Part shown: in pieces, positions 1-6,049 of the stretch
Layout of the letters: every line of letters starts with the position of its first letter
Position numbering within the stretch: the first letter of the stretch is position 1
Assembly (NCBI GenBank): GCA_036377415.1
Contig: DASUYK010000008.1
Coordinates: 1-7,007 of the forward strand
Origin: DASUPK01 sp036377415
GTDB taxonomy: Bacteria > Actinomycetota > Thermoleophilia > Solirubrobacterales > 70-9
Reading direction: 5' to 3'
Length of the DNA stretch: 7,007 bases
The notes under the pieces: model-generated
What the model was told of the DNA's origin: nothing
The model's input: only the letters and a program-made list of their open reading frames with translations
Databases searched by the model: none
Translations under genes and position numbers: made by a program

Positions 1-400
1 CGTTGTCCGGGTGACCCTCGAGCTCGGTCGCCCGCACGAGCAGCTCCCGCTTCGAGAGGCCGAGCTCGTAGAGATGGTCGGCGGCGAAGAGCCCGGCGAC
101 GATCGCCGCGGCGCTCGAGCCGAGGCCGCGGGTGAGCGGAATCTCGCTGCGCATGCGGAAGGCGATGCCGCCGGCGGGACGCAGGCTCTCGAAGGCGCGC
201 ACGATCAGGTTTTCGCGGCCCACCGGCAGCTCGGCCTCCTCGATGTCGAGCGAGAACTCCCCCGCCTCCTCGACCTCGAGCTCGAGCCAGAGCGAGACGG
301 CCGCCGCCATCACGTCGTAGCCCGGCCCCAGGTTCGCCGAGGAGGCGGGGACGCGGACCAGTCTGCGGCGGCTGGGTTGGTGCCGCTGCGTTTCACCCAT
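1..400 (-). CDS. thrB: Homoserine kinase, N-terminal part (cut by left edge)
   Basis: This is a GHMP-family kinase that phosphorylates L-homoserine with ATP, giving the substrate of threonine synthase, whose gene lies just upstream. My own translation of the minus strand gives 133 residues before the edge. The family's opening motif PASSANLGPGYD is at residues 18-29. The glycine-rich ATP-phosphate loop PLTRGLGSSAAA is at about 88-99. The visible part ends in the conserved LEGHPDN. Homoserine kinases usually have about 290-320 residues, so about 40% is seen. I chose the ATG at 398-400, which leaves a short 14-residue lead before the first strand. An in-frame ATG at 452-454 would add 18 residues and leave only 29 bases to the thrC stop. 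Neither start has a recognisable Shine-Dalgarno sequence. Identity is secure from motifs and context; the exact start is not. Confidence 0.95.
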   Translation of the reverse strand, partial: MGETQRHQPSRRRLVRVPASSANLGPGYDVMAAAVSLWLELEVEEAGEFSLDIEEAELPVGRENLIVRAFESLRPAGGIAFRMRSEIPLTRGLGSSAAAIVAGLFAADHLYELGLSKRELLVRATELEGHPDN

Positions 401-422
401 GCCCAGGTCACTTTCGACCCGG

Positions 423-458
423 AAAAGGTCGTGGCGACGCTCGTCGCTGTGCATGACC
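423..458 (-). terminator. Attenuator-like hairpin in the thrC-thrB spacer
   Basis: On the minus-strand transcript the outer arms are GGUCAUG (458-452) and CACGACC (433-427), giving six pairs with one A-C mismatch. A CACA bulge (451-448) follows on the 5' side. An inner 5-pair stem GCGAC/GUCGC closes a GAGC loop. The 3' arm is followed directly by UUUU (426-423). This is the shape of a weak Rho-independent terminator or attenuator that could lower thrB relative to thrC. The U tract is short and the bulge weakens the stem, so chance pairing in GC-rich DNA is a real alternative. The ATG at 454-452 lies inside the 5' arm. Confidence 0.3.
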
Positions 459-483
459 GCCAGAGGACGAAAGCGACTACCCG

Positions 484-1521
484 CTAGTCCTCGAAGACGG
501 CCTTCTCGACGGCGGACACCTCCGCCCTGCAGCCCGTCACCGCCGGCGCCTTGCTGAGCGCCGTATCGGGGTCCTTGAGGCCGTGGCCGGTGAGCACGCA
601 GACCACGGTCTCGGGCTGCTCGATCCCGTCGGCGACCGGCAACCCGTGGGCGAGCAGGCCCGCGATCGAGGCCGCCGACGCGGGCTCGCAGAACACCCCC
701 TCGTTCGAGGCGACCCAGTGGTAGGCCTCGAGGATCTGCTCGTCGGTGACCGCGGCGACCCGCCCGCGGGACGCGGTGAAGGCGTTCATCGCCTCCTCCC
801 AGCGGGCCGGGTTGCCGATCCTGATCGCGGACGCCACCGTCTCGGGGCTCTCGATCGGGTGCCCCTCGACGAGCGGCGCGGCCCCCGCCGCCTGAAAGCC
901 GTAGAGGATCGGCGAGTGGCCGTACTCCTGAAAGCCGGCCCACCACGAAGTGACGTTGCCGGCGTTGCCGACCGGGATCGCGAGCGCATCGGGCGGCCCG
1001 CCGAGCTCGTCGCAGGTCTCGAACGCTGCCGTCTTCTGACCCTCGATCCGATACGGGTTGACCGAGTTGACCAGCTCGACGGGGTGTCGGTCGGCGATCT
1101 CGCGGACGATCTCGAGGGCCTGGTCGAAGTTGCCCTCGAGCGCGATCACACGTGCGCCGTGCATCAGCGCCTGGGCGAGCTTGCCGATCGCGATCTTCCC
1201 CTCGGGGACGATGACGGCTCCGCGGAGCCCCGCCCGCGCGGCGTAAGCGGCGCAGCTCGCCGCGGTGTTGCCGGTCGAGGCGCAGATGATCGCCGTGGCT
1301 CCCGCCCCCTTCGCGCGCGAGACCGCGACCGTCATCCCCCGGTCCTTGAAGCTTCCAGTCGGGTTGGCGCCCTCGAACTTGAGATGGACCTCGGCCCCAA
1401 CCCGCTCCGAGAGCCGGGGCGAGTGGATCAACGGGGTCGATCCCTCGTTCAGGGTCACCACGGGATCGCCGTCCTCGAGCGGAAGGTGCTCGCGGTAGCG
1501 CTCGATCAGCGGGACCGGCAC
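484..1521 (-). CDS. thrC: Threonine synthase
   Basis: This PLP-dependent fold-type II lyase converts O-phospho-L-homoserine to L-threonine and phosphate, the last step of threonine synthesis. The 345-residue product carries the PLP-lysine motif NPTGSFKDRGM, with K59 as the Schiff-base lysine. It also has the ASTGNTAAS loop (81-89) that packs on the cofactor, a phosphate-binding VGNAGN loop (184-189) and the late LTGHGLKDP segment (310-318). Length and motifs match the short actinobacterial/Bacillus-type enzyme, not the larger E. coli/plant types. The start is GTG, placed by a 1-base overlap with the hom stop (TAGTG on the minus strand) and by a purine-rich GAGGAAGAG run 8 bases upstream. The overlap implies translational coupling to hom. 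The gene is complete, with no missing catalytic residue that I can see. Confidence 0.97.
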   Translation of the reverse strand: MPVPLIERYREHLPLEDGDPVVTLNEGSTPLIHSPRLSERVGAEVHLKFEGANPTGSFKDRGMTVAVSRAKGAGATAIICASTGNTAASCAAYAARAGLRGAVIVPEGKIAIGKLAQALMHGARVIALEGNFDQALEIVREIADRHPVELVNSVNPYRIEGQKTAAFETCDELGGPPDALAIPVGNAGNVTSWWAGFQEYGHSPILYGFQAAGAAPLVEGHPIESPETVASAIRIGNPARWEEAMNAFTASRGRVAAVTDEQILEAYHWVASNEGVFCEPASAASIAGLLAHGLPVADGIEQPETVVCVLTGHGLKDPDTALSKAPAVTGCRAEVSAVEKAVFED

Positions 1522-2747
1522 TACGTGAACTCTTCCTCGATCACCCGGATCGAGCGTGGCGGCGATCGCAGGAATCGGAGCTTGGCGATCTTCCCCAGCG
1601 CCGCGACGAAGCGCTTCTCGCTCACCGGATGCATGACCATGATCAGCTGGGCGTCGTCGCCCGTCCCACGCTGGACGACGCTGCGCACCGAGACCTCGTT
1701 CTTACCCAGGATCTCGGCGATCTGGGCGAGGACGCCGGGCCGGTCCTCGACCTCGAGGTGGAGGTAGAACGCCATCTCCACGTCCTTCGCGATCCCCAGC
1801 CTCGAGTTCTCCTCGAACAGGGGCGAGCCTCCGGCGATCACCGAGACGACGTCCCCGAGGACCGCCGAGGCGGTCTCCACTCCCCCGGCCCCCGGCCCCG
1901 ACAGCGTGATCTCGGCGATCGCCGGCGCCTCCACCATCACCGCGTTGAACGCGCCCTCGATCGGCGCCAGGGGGTGCCCCGGGTAGAGGAAGCAGGGAAA
2001 GACCCTGACGCTGATCTCGCCGTCCCCGACCCGCTCCGCGACGCCGAGCAGCTTCAGGGATAGTCCGAGCTCCTTCGCGTAGGCGAGGTCGTCGGGCTTG
2101 ATCTGCTCGATCCCCTCGTAGGGAACATCCTCGAGGCGGACCGGGGCGCCGAACGCGAGGCGGGCGAGGATCGCCATCTTCGCGGCGGCGTCCGCGCCCC
2201 CGACGTCGTCGCTGGGATCGGCCTCCGCATAGCCCAGCTCCTGCGCCTGCCTGAGAGCCTCCTCGTACGACAGCCCGCCGCGAGCCATCTCGGTGAGGAT
2301 GTAGTTGGTCGTCCCGTTCACGATCCCGAACACTTTCTCGATCGGGATCGCGCCGAGGCTCTCCTGGACCACCCGGATCACGGGGATCGCTCCGGCGACC
2401 GCCGCCTCGAAGCGGAGTTGCGCGCCGCCCTCCCGAGCCGCCGCGACCAGCTCCTCCCCGTGCTGGGCGATCAGCTGCTTGTTCGCCGTGATCACATGGC
2501 GGCCCTCCCGCAGCGCCCGGGTGACGTACTCGAGGGCGGGATCGATTCCGCCGATCAGCTCGACGATCACGTCGCTCTCCTCGAGGATCCTGTCGAAGTC
2601 GCCCTCCTCGCGGGAGAGGACGCCGGTGACCTTCGGGCGCCGTCCGGAGACCTCCTCGACCATCTCCGCCCGCTCCTCGAGCAGAGAGCGGAAGGCGCCA
2701 CCGACCGTTCCCCTGCCGAGGATGCCGATGCCTACGTCAGGCATCAC
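1521..2747 (-). CDS. hom: Homoserine dehydrogenase with C-terminal ACT domain
   Basis: The enzyme reduces L-aspartate 4-semialdehyde to L-homoserine with NAD(P)H, committing carbon to threonine and methionine. The 408-residue product opens with a Rossmann fold (GILGRGTVGGAF, 8-19), then ITANK (86-90) and the family signature NGTTNYIL (144-151). The catalytic region ADPSDDVGGADAAAK follows, in which D186 and K190 correspond to the Asp/Lys pair known from the yeast enzyme. An ACT domain starts at about residue 327 (LHLEVEDRPGVLAQIAEIL). In this family the ACT domain is typical of enzymes feedback-inhibited by threonine; that this one is inhibited is inference. There is no aspartokinase fusion. 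The start is GTG at 2747 (4-base overlap with the lysA stop, GTGA) or the next codon, ATG at 2744 (1-base overlap, TGATG). Both are classic coupling arrangements and differ by one residue. Confidence 0.97.
   Translation of the reverse strand: MMPDVGIGILGRGTVGGAFRSLLEERAEMVEEVSGRRPKVTGVLSREEGDFDRILEESDVIVELIGGIDPALEYVTRALREGRHVITANKQLIAQHGEELVAAAREGGAQLRFEAAVAGAIPVIRVVQESLGAIPIEKVFGIVNGTTNYILTEMARGGLSYEEALRQAQELGYAEADPSDDVGGADAAAKMAILARLAFGAPVRLEDVPYEGIEQIKPDDLAYAKELGLSLKLLGVAERVGDGEISVRVFPCFLYPGHPLAPIEGAFNAVMVEAPAIAEITLSGPGAGGVETASAVLGDVVSVIAGGSPLFEENSRLGIAKDVEMAFYLHLEVEDRPGVLAQIAEILGKNEVSVRSVVQRGTGDDAQLIMVMHPVSEKRFVAALGKIAKLRFLRSPPRSIRVIEEEFT
1530..1538 (-). promoter_or_regulatory. Ribosome binding site for thrC, inside the end of hom
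   Basis: GAGGAAGAG, encoding the EEE near the Hom C-terminus, ends 8 bases before the GTG of thrC. It supports that GTG as the true start and reinitiation by ribosomes finishing hom. Confidence 0.55.
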
Positions 2748-4066
2748 TCGTCCCGGGACAGCAGGTCGTCCCAGGTCTCGCGCCGGACCACGATCCGCGC
2801 CTCGCCCTCCCGGCAGAAGATCACGGGGGGCCTGGGCACGCCGTTGTAGTTGTTCGAGAGCGCGTATCCGTAGGCGCCGGTGGCGGGCGTGACGAGCACG
2901 TCGCCCACCCTCGGTCCGGCGAGCTCCGCGTCCCTGATCAGGACATCGCCCGACTCGCAGTGCATTCCGGCGATCGTCGCCCTGGCGTCGGGAACCTCAG
3001 CGGCCCGGTCCGCGATCACCGCCTCGTAGCGCGAGCCGTACAGCATCGGCCGAAGGTTGTCGGACATCCCGCCGTCCACGGCCACGTAGGTGCGAACTCC
3101 GGGGATCTCCTTGACGGTGCCGATCCTGTAGACGGTCACACCCGCGTTGCCGACCAGTGAGCGCCCGGGCTCAACGATGATTCGGGGCGCGGGGTCGAAG
3201 ACGCGCTGCACGCCGCGGACCTTGACATCGACGTAGTCGTCGATCGGAGGCGGCTCGTCGCTGTCGAGATACGCGATCCCGAGCCCGCCGCCGACGTTGA
3301 GCACCACCGGCTCCAGATCCACGGCGGCACAGAAATCGGCGATCACCTCGATCGCCTTCACGTAGGGCTCGAGCTCGAAGATCTGGGAGCCGATGTGGGC
3401 GTGGAGTCCGGTCAGCTCCAGATGCTTCGACTCGCGCACCCGCGCGACGGCCCGCTCGGCGAGCCCGTCCGCGAGCCCGAAGCCGAACTTCGAGTCGAGC
3501 TGGCCCGTCTGGATGTAATCGTGGGTCGAGGGCTTGATCCCCGGCGTCACCCTGATCAGCACGCGCTGGGGGCGATCCAGCAGGCGGTCGGCGAGCTCGA
3601 TCTCGTCGAAGGAGTCGAGGATCAGGTGACCGACGCCGGTGTCGAACGCGTAGTGGAGCTCCGCTTCGCTCTTGTTGTTGCCATGCAGGTGAATCCGGCC
3701 CGGATCGAAGCCCGCCGCAAGCGCCATGTGGAGCTCGCCACCCGAGGCGACGTCTACCGACAGCCCCTCGTCGCGCATCACCCGGTACGCCGCCGTGCAC
3801 GGCAGCGACTTGCTGGCATAGACGACCTCGAAGGCCTCCGTGCGCGCCTCGAACGCCCGCAGGTATTCCTGGGCGCGGCCTCGCATGTCGTCCTCGGCAT
3901 AGACGTAGGCCGGGGTGCCGAACCGGTCCGCGAGCTCGACGACGTCGCAGCCGGCGATCTCGAGATGGCCTCGCTCGTTCACGCGCGATCCCGCCGGATA
4001 GACCGGCGATGCAGCGATCGGGTCCGCCGCGACAGCGGATCCCGCGTTGTCGTCCTGCGCACTCAT
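2744..4066 (-). CDS. lysA: Diaminopimelate decarboxylase
   Basis: This fold-type III PLP enzyme decarboxylates meso-2,6-diaminopimelate to L-lysine. The 440-residue product has the PLP lysine in VVYASKSLPC (K86), HGNNKS (128-133) and LHAHIGSQ (221-228). The phosphate-binding GGGLGI (259-264), EPGRS (299-303), the active-site CESGD (C370-D374) contributed across the dimer, and GAYGYALSNNYNG (397-409) follow. Length is close to the M. tuberculosis enzyme (447). I set the start at ATG 4064-4066. The reading frame stays open for another 236 codons upstream, but that part is antisense to the divergent hydrolase gene and looks like nothing in the LysA family. No Shine-Dalgarno sequence precedes the ATG. 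The stop overlaps the start of hom, and lysA appears to be the first gene of the operon in this window. Confidence 0.96.
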   Translation of the reverse strand: MSAQDDNAGSAVAADPIAASPVYPAGSRVNERGHLEIAGCDVVELADRFGTPAYVYAEDDMRGRAQEYLRAFEARTEAFEVVYASKSLPCTAAYRVMRDEGLSVDVASGGELHMALAAGFDPGRIHLHGNNKSEAELHYAFDTGVGHLILDSFDEIELADRLLDRPQRVLIRVTPGIKPSTHDYIQTGQLDSKFGFGLADGLAERAVARVRESKHLELTGLHAHIGSQIFELEPYVKAIEVIADFCAAVDLEPVVLNVGGGLGIAYLDSDEPPPIDDYVDVKVRGVQRVFDPAPRIIVEPGRSLVGNAGVTVYRIGTVKEIPGVRTYVAVDGGMSDNLRPMLYGSRYEAVIADRAAEVPDARATIAGMHCESGDVLIRDAELAGPRVGDVLVTPATGAYGYALSNNYNGVPRPPVIFCREGEARIVVRRETWDDLLSRDE

Positions 4067-4075
4067 CCGGCGCCC

Positions 4076-4081
4076 ATTCTG
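4076..4081 (-). promoter_or_regulatory. Possible -10 element for lysA
   Basis: CAGAAT on the minus strand ends 9 bases before the lysA ATG, matching TATAAT at 4 of 6 positions. It would start transcription at about 4069, giving an essentially leaderless mRNA. The only -35 candidate, TTGCGG at 4106-4101, is weak and 19 bases away. This is a guess supported mainly by the missing Shine-Dalgarno sequence. Confidence 0.2.
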
Positions 4082-4092
4082 ACGGGAACGAT

Positions 4093-4098
4093 CACAAT
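4093..4098 (+). promoter_or_regulatory. Possible -10 element for the divergent hydrolase
   Basis: CACAAT matches TATAAT at 4 of 6 positions and ends 7 bases before the ATG at 4106, which would give a transcript starting at or next to the start codon. I see no -35 box at the right distance. As for lysA, no Shine-Dalgarno sequence is present. Confidence 0.2.
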
Positions 4099-4105
4099 CC
4101 CCGCA

Positions 4106-4834
4106 ATGGAGCGCTCCGAGACCCGGCTTCCCGACCGGGAGGGCAGCCACGAGGGGCTCGGGTACGCCCTCCGACTTCCCGATCCGAGCCGCATCCCGCC
4201 CCCATGGCCGGGCGTCGTCGTCGTCCACGGAGCCGGTTCGCGGAAGGAGAATCACGCCGACTTCGCCCGGCTCGCGACCTCCACCGGGTGGGCGGCGCTC
4301 ACCTTCGACCTTCCCGGCCATGGTCACTCCGGCGGGGAGATGTCCCGTGACGCGGTCGACGCCGTGATCCGGATGACCCAACTGCTCGCCGCCCACGAGC
4401 GGGTCGACGCGCGCCGGGTCGCGGTGCGCGGCTCCAGCCTCGGCGGATTCCTCGCGATCGCGGCGGCCGCGCGGGCGCCCGAGATCGCCGGGGTGATCGC
4501 GATCTGCCCGGCTGGGCCGGATCACCTCGCGCGCGGCGTCAGGCGCGGAGAGCTCGAGATGCAGGTCGGCGATCCCGTCGAGCTCGAGGCCTGGCTCGCC
4601 TCGCAGGAGCTGGGCGAGGCGGTGGAGCGGATCGCGGGCCGCCCGCTGATCCTCATGCACGCCGAGGGCGACATCGAGATCCCCTTCGACCACTCCGAGG
4701 GGCTCTACGCACGCGCCGGCGAGCCGCGCAAGCTGGTGATCGTGCCGGGCGGGACCCACCGGAGCGTTCAGCACGACGCCGAGCTTCAGGGGACCGCGCT
4801 GCTGTGGCTCGAGCGCCGGCTGGCGCCCGGCTGA
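4106..4834 (+). CDS. Small alpha/beta hydrolase, substrate unknown
   Basis: This 242-residue protein has a complete alpha/beta-hydrolase active site. The oxyanion segment VVVVHGAGSRKEN starts at 37. A strand and loop LTFDLPGHGHSGG (65-77) is typical of the serine aminopeptidase S33/acylglycerol-lipase-like branch. The nucleophile elbow GSSLGG has S111 at its centre. The acid is D189 in LILMHAEGD and the base H218 in GGTHRS. No signal peptide or membrane segment is seen, so it is probably cytoplasmic, and the lid between core strands is short. Substrate cannot be read from the sequence; a thioesterase, carboxylesterase or dienelactone-hydrolase-like activity would all fit. I chose the ATG at 4106 because the protein's first strand follows about 35 residues later and everything upstream is antisense to lysA. 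It is transcribed away from the amino-acid operon and has no evident link to lysine synthesis. Confidence 0.88.
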   Translation: MERSETRLPDREGSHEGLGYALRLPDPSRIPPPWPGVVVVHGAGSRKENHADFARLATSTGWAALTFDLPGHGHSGGEMSRDAVDAVIRMTQLLAAHERVDARRVAVRGSSLGGFLAIAAAARAPEIAGVIAICPAGPDHLARGVRRGELEMQVGDPVELEAWLASQELGEAVERIAGRPLILMHAEGDIEIPFDHSEGLYARAGEPRKLVIVPGGTHRSVQHDAELQGTALLWLERRLAPG

Positions 4835-4857
4835 GGCGGTCCCTACGCGAGCCGCCT
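4834..4857. terminator. Possible bidirectional hairpin between convergent genes
   Basis: AGGCGG (4834-4839) and CCGCCT (4852-4857) form a perfect 6-pair GC-rich stem with a 12-base loop. It touches the stop codons of both the hydrolase and the peptidase. There is no T tract on either side, so if it acts it is a weak or Rho-assisted end point. Position between convergent genes is the main argument. Confidence 0.3.
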
Positions 4858-5989
4858 ACAGGTAGCCGAGCGGATCGACCGCCTGGCCGTTGATCCGAAC
4901 CTCGAAGTGAACGTGCGGCCCGAGGCAGTGGCCGGTACAGCCGCTCACCCCGATGACCTGGCCCTGGCTCACCTGCTGCCCGACGGACGCGCCGAGACTC
5001 GACTGATGGGCATCGCAGGTCGAGAGTCCACCACCGTGGTCGACGCAGGTGTAGAGCCCGTACCCGCCGACCGATCCCGCGATCCGAACGGTGCCGGATG
5101 CAGCGGCGCGAATCGGGGTGCCGCTGGGGACCGCGATGTCGATCCCCTCGTGCATCCGTCCCCATCGCATTCCGAAGCCGGAGACGACCGTGCCGTTGAC
5201 GGGCCAGATCAGGCCGCTGCCGCCCGCCCTGACCGGCCCGGCGGGGAGGACCCCCGAGCTCTGGGCCAGCTGCTCGGCGATCTTCTCGGAGATCGCCGTC
5301 AGGTCCCCCTCGAGGTCCTCCTTGCGCTCGCGGACCTCCTGGAGCGTCGCGTGCTGCGTTCGCCTGGCTGCAGCGAGCTCGGCCTTTCGCGACTTGAGCT
5401 TCCTCTTCGTCGCGTCGAGCTCCTGCTTCCGCGCCGCGATCACGTCGCGCGCCTCGCGCACCGCGTTCACGGTGGCGAGCATCTCGTTCCGAAGCTCGCG
5501 CACCCGGGAGACGATCTCGCCGTCCTTGTCGTGGAGATTCTTCAGGTACTCCGTTCGCGCAAGCAGATCGTCGAACCCGCGCGATTCAAGGACCACGGTG
5601 ATCAGGTCCGGCTCATTCGTCCGGTAGATCGCGACGAGCCGCTCCTCCAGGAGCCCGATCGCCTCACGGAGACGCTGCTTCAGGTATTCGAGCCGAGCCT
5701 GCGCCTGATCGAGCTCAGCCTGCTTCTGGGCCAGCTCGGCGGCGGCGACGGCGGCCTTGTTGCGGAGCTCAGCGACCTCCGCGGTCAGCCTTTCGATCTG
5801 GGCTGATTCGTGGCTGATCCGGGTCGTGAGCACACCCGCGCGCCTCTCGACCCGCGAGAGCTTCTCCTGCGTCGCATCGAGCTTCTCCTGCAGGTCCTGG
5901 CCGGCGGCCGGACCGCCGAGGACCGCCCCGATCGCGCACGCGAGCAGGGCGCAGGAGAGCGCCAGCCGAAGGAGCTTTGATCCCGTCAT
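4856..5989 (-). CDS. Exported coiled-coil M23 (LytM-type) peptidoglycan endopeptidase
   Basis: This 377-residue protein is predicted to cleave peptide cross-bridges of cell-wall peptidoglycan outside the membrane. Residues 1-30 form a signal peptide (basic start, hydrophobic core LALSCALLACAIGAVLGG, likely cleavage near AAG-QD). Residues about 31-240 are a long heptad-like coiled coil in two blocks, interrupted at about 115-140 by a hydrophobic stretch with AIYRTNEPDLITVVLES. This layout is shared with EnvC/PcsB-like hydrolases controlled by FtsEX. The M23 domain is at about 259-377. All zinc and catalytic residues are present: H280 and D284 (HEGID), H328 (DAHQS), H359 and H361 (PHVHFE). It is therefore probably an active enzyme, unlike degenerate EnvC. 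Four cysteines (315, 325, 351, 355) flank the site. The start is ATG 5987-5989 with GAGG five bases upstream. The adjacent acyl-CoA dehydrogenase gene reads in the same direction, 60 bases away, with no functional link seen. Confidence 0.93.
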   Translation of the reverse strand: MTGSKLLRLALSCALLACAIGAVLGGPAAGQDLQEKLDATQEKLSRVERRAGVLTTRISHESAQIERLTAEVAELRNKAAVAAAELAQKQAELDQAQARLEYLKQRLREAIGLLEERLVAIYRTNEPDLITVVLESRGFDDLLARTEYLKNLHDKDGEIVSRVRELRNEMLATVNAVREARDVIAARKQELDATKRKLKSRKAELAAARRTQHATLQEVRERKEDLEGDLTAISEKIAEQLAQSSGVLPAGPVRAGGSGLIWPVNGTVVSGFGMRWGRMHEGIDIAVPSGTPIRAAASGTVRIAGSVGGYGLYTCVDHGGGLSTCDAHQSSLGASVGQQVSQGQVIGVSGCTGHCLGPHVHFEVRINGQAVDPLGYL

Positions 5990-5994
5990 CTGAG

Positions 5995-5998
5995 CCTC
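5995..5998 (-). promoter_or_regulatory. Ribosome binding site of the M23 peptidase gene
   Basis: GAGG lies 5 bases before the ATG at 5989 and fixes this start. The 60-base spacer between this gene and the acyl-CoA dehydrogenase stop (5990-6049) shows no convincing promoter or terminator, so co-transcription is possible. Confidence 0.6.
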
Positions 5999-6049
5999 AA
6001 AGGTTGACCACCTCGAGGCGGCCCGGATGAAATAGCCGCTGCAGCCCGG

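Noticed and set aside
583..1767. 394-codon plus-strand open frame
   Set aside because: It lies opposite thrC and hom, which have clear catalytic motifs; long antisense frames are expected at this GC content.
3395..4105. Open frame running into the hydrolase from upstream on the plus strand
   Set aside because: It is the antisense of lysA; the hydrolase fold is complete starting from ATG 4106.
4067..4774. 236-codon open extension upstream of the lysA ATG, suggesting a much longer LysA
   Set aside because: It is antisense to a hydrolase with a complete catalytic triad, is rich in Arg/Gly/Pro shadow composition, and resembles no LysA extension.
4907..5806. 299-codon plus-strand open frame opposite the M23 peptidase
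   Set aside because: It has no recognisable domain, and its Leu/Arg/Asp-rich pattern mirrors the coiled coil on the other strand.
5933..5947. Possible lipobox (LLAC, Cys18) in the M23 signal peptide
   Set aside because: The hydrophobic core continues past the cysteine and position -2 is Leu, so ordinary signal peptidase I cleavage near residue 30 fits better.
5990..6049. Small inverted repeats (CTGCAG, CCTCGAGG, GCGGC/GCCGC) in the dehydrogenase-peptidase spacer
   Set aside because: They are short restriction-type palindromes or a weak 5-bp stem without a T tract; nothing distinguishes them from chance in GC-rich DNA.
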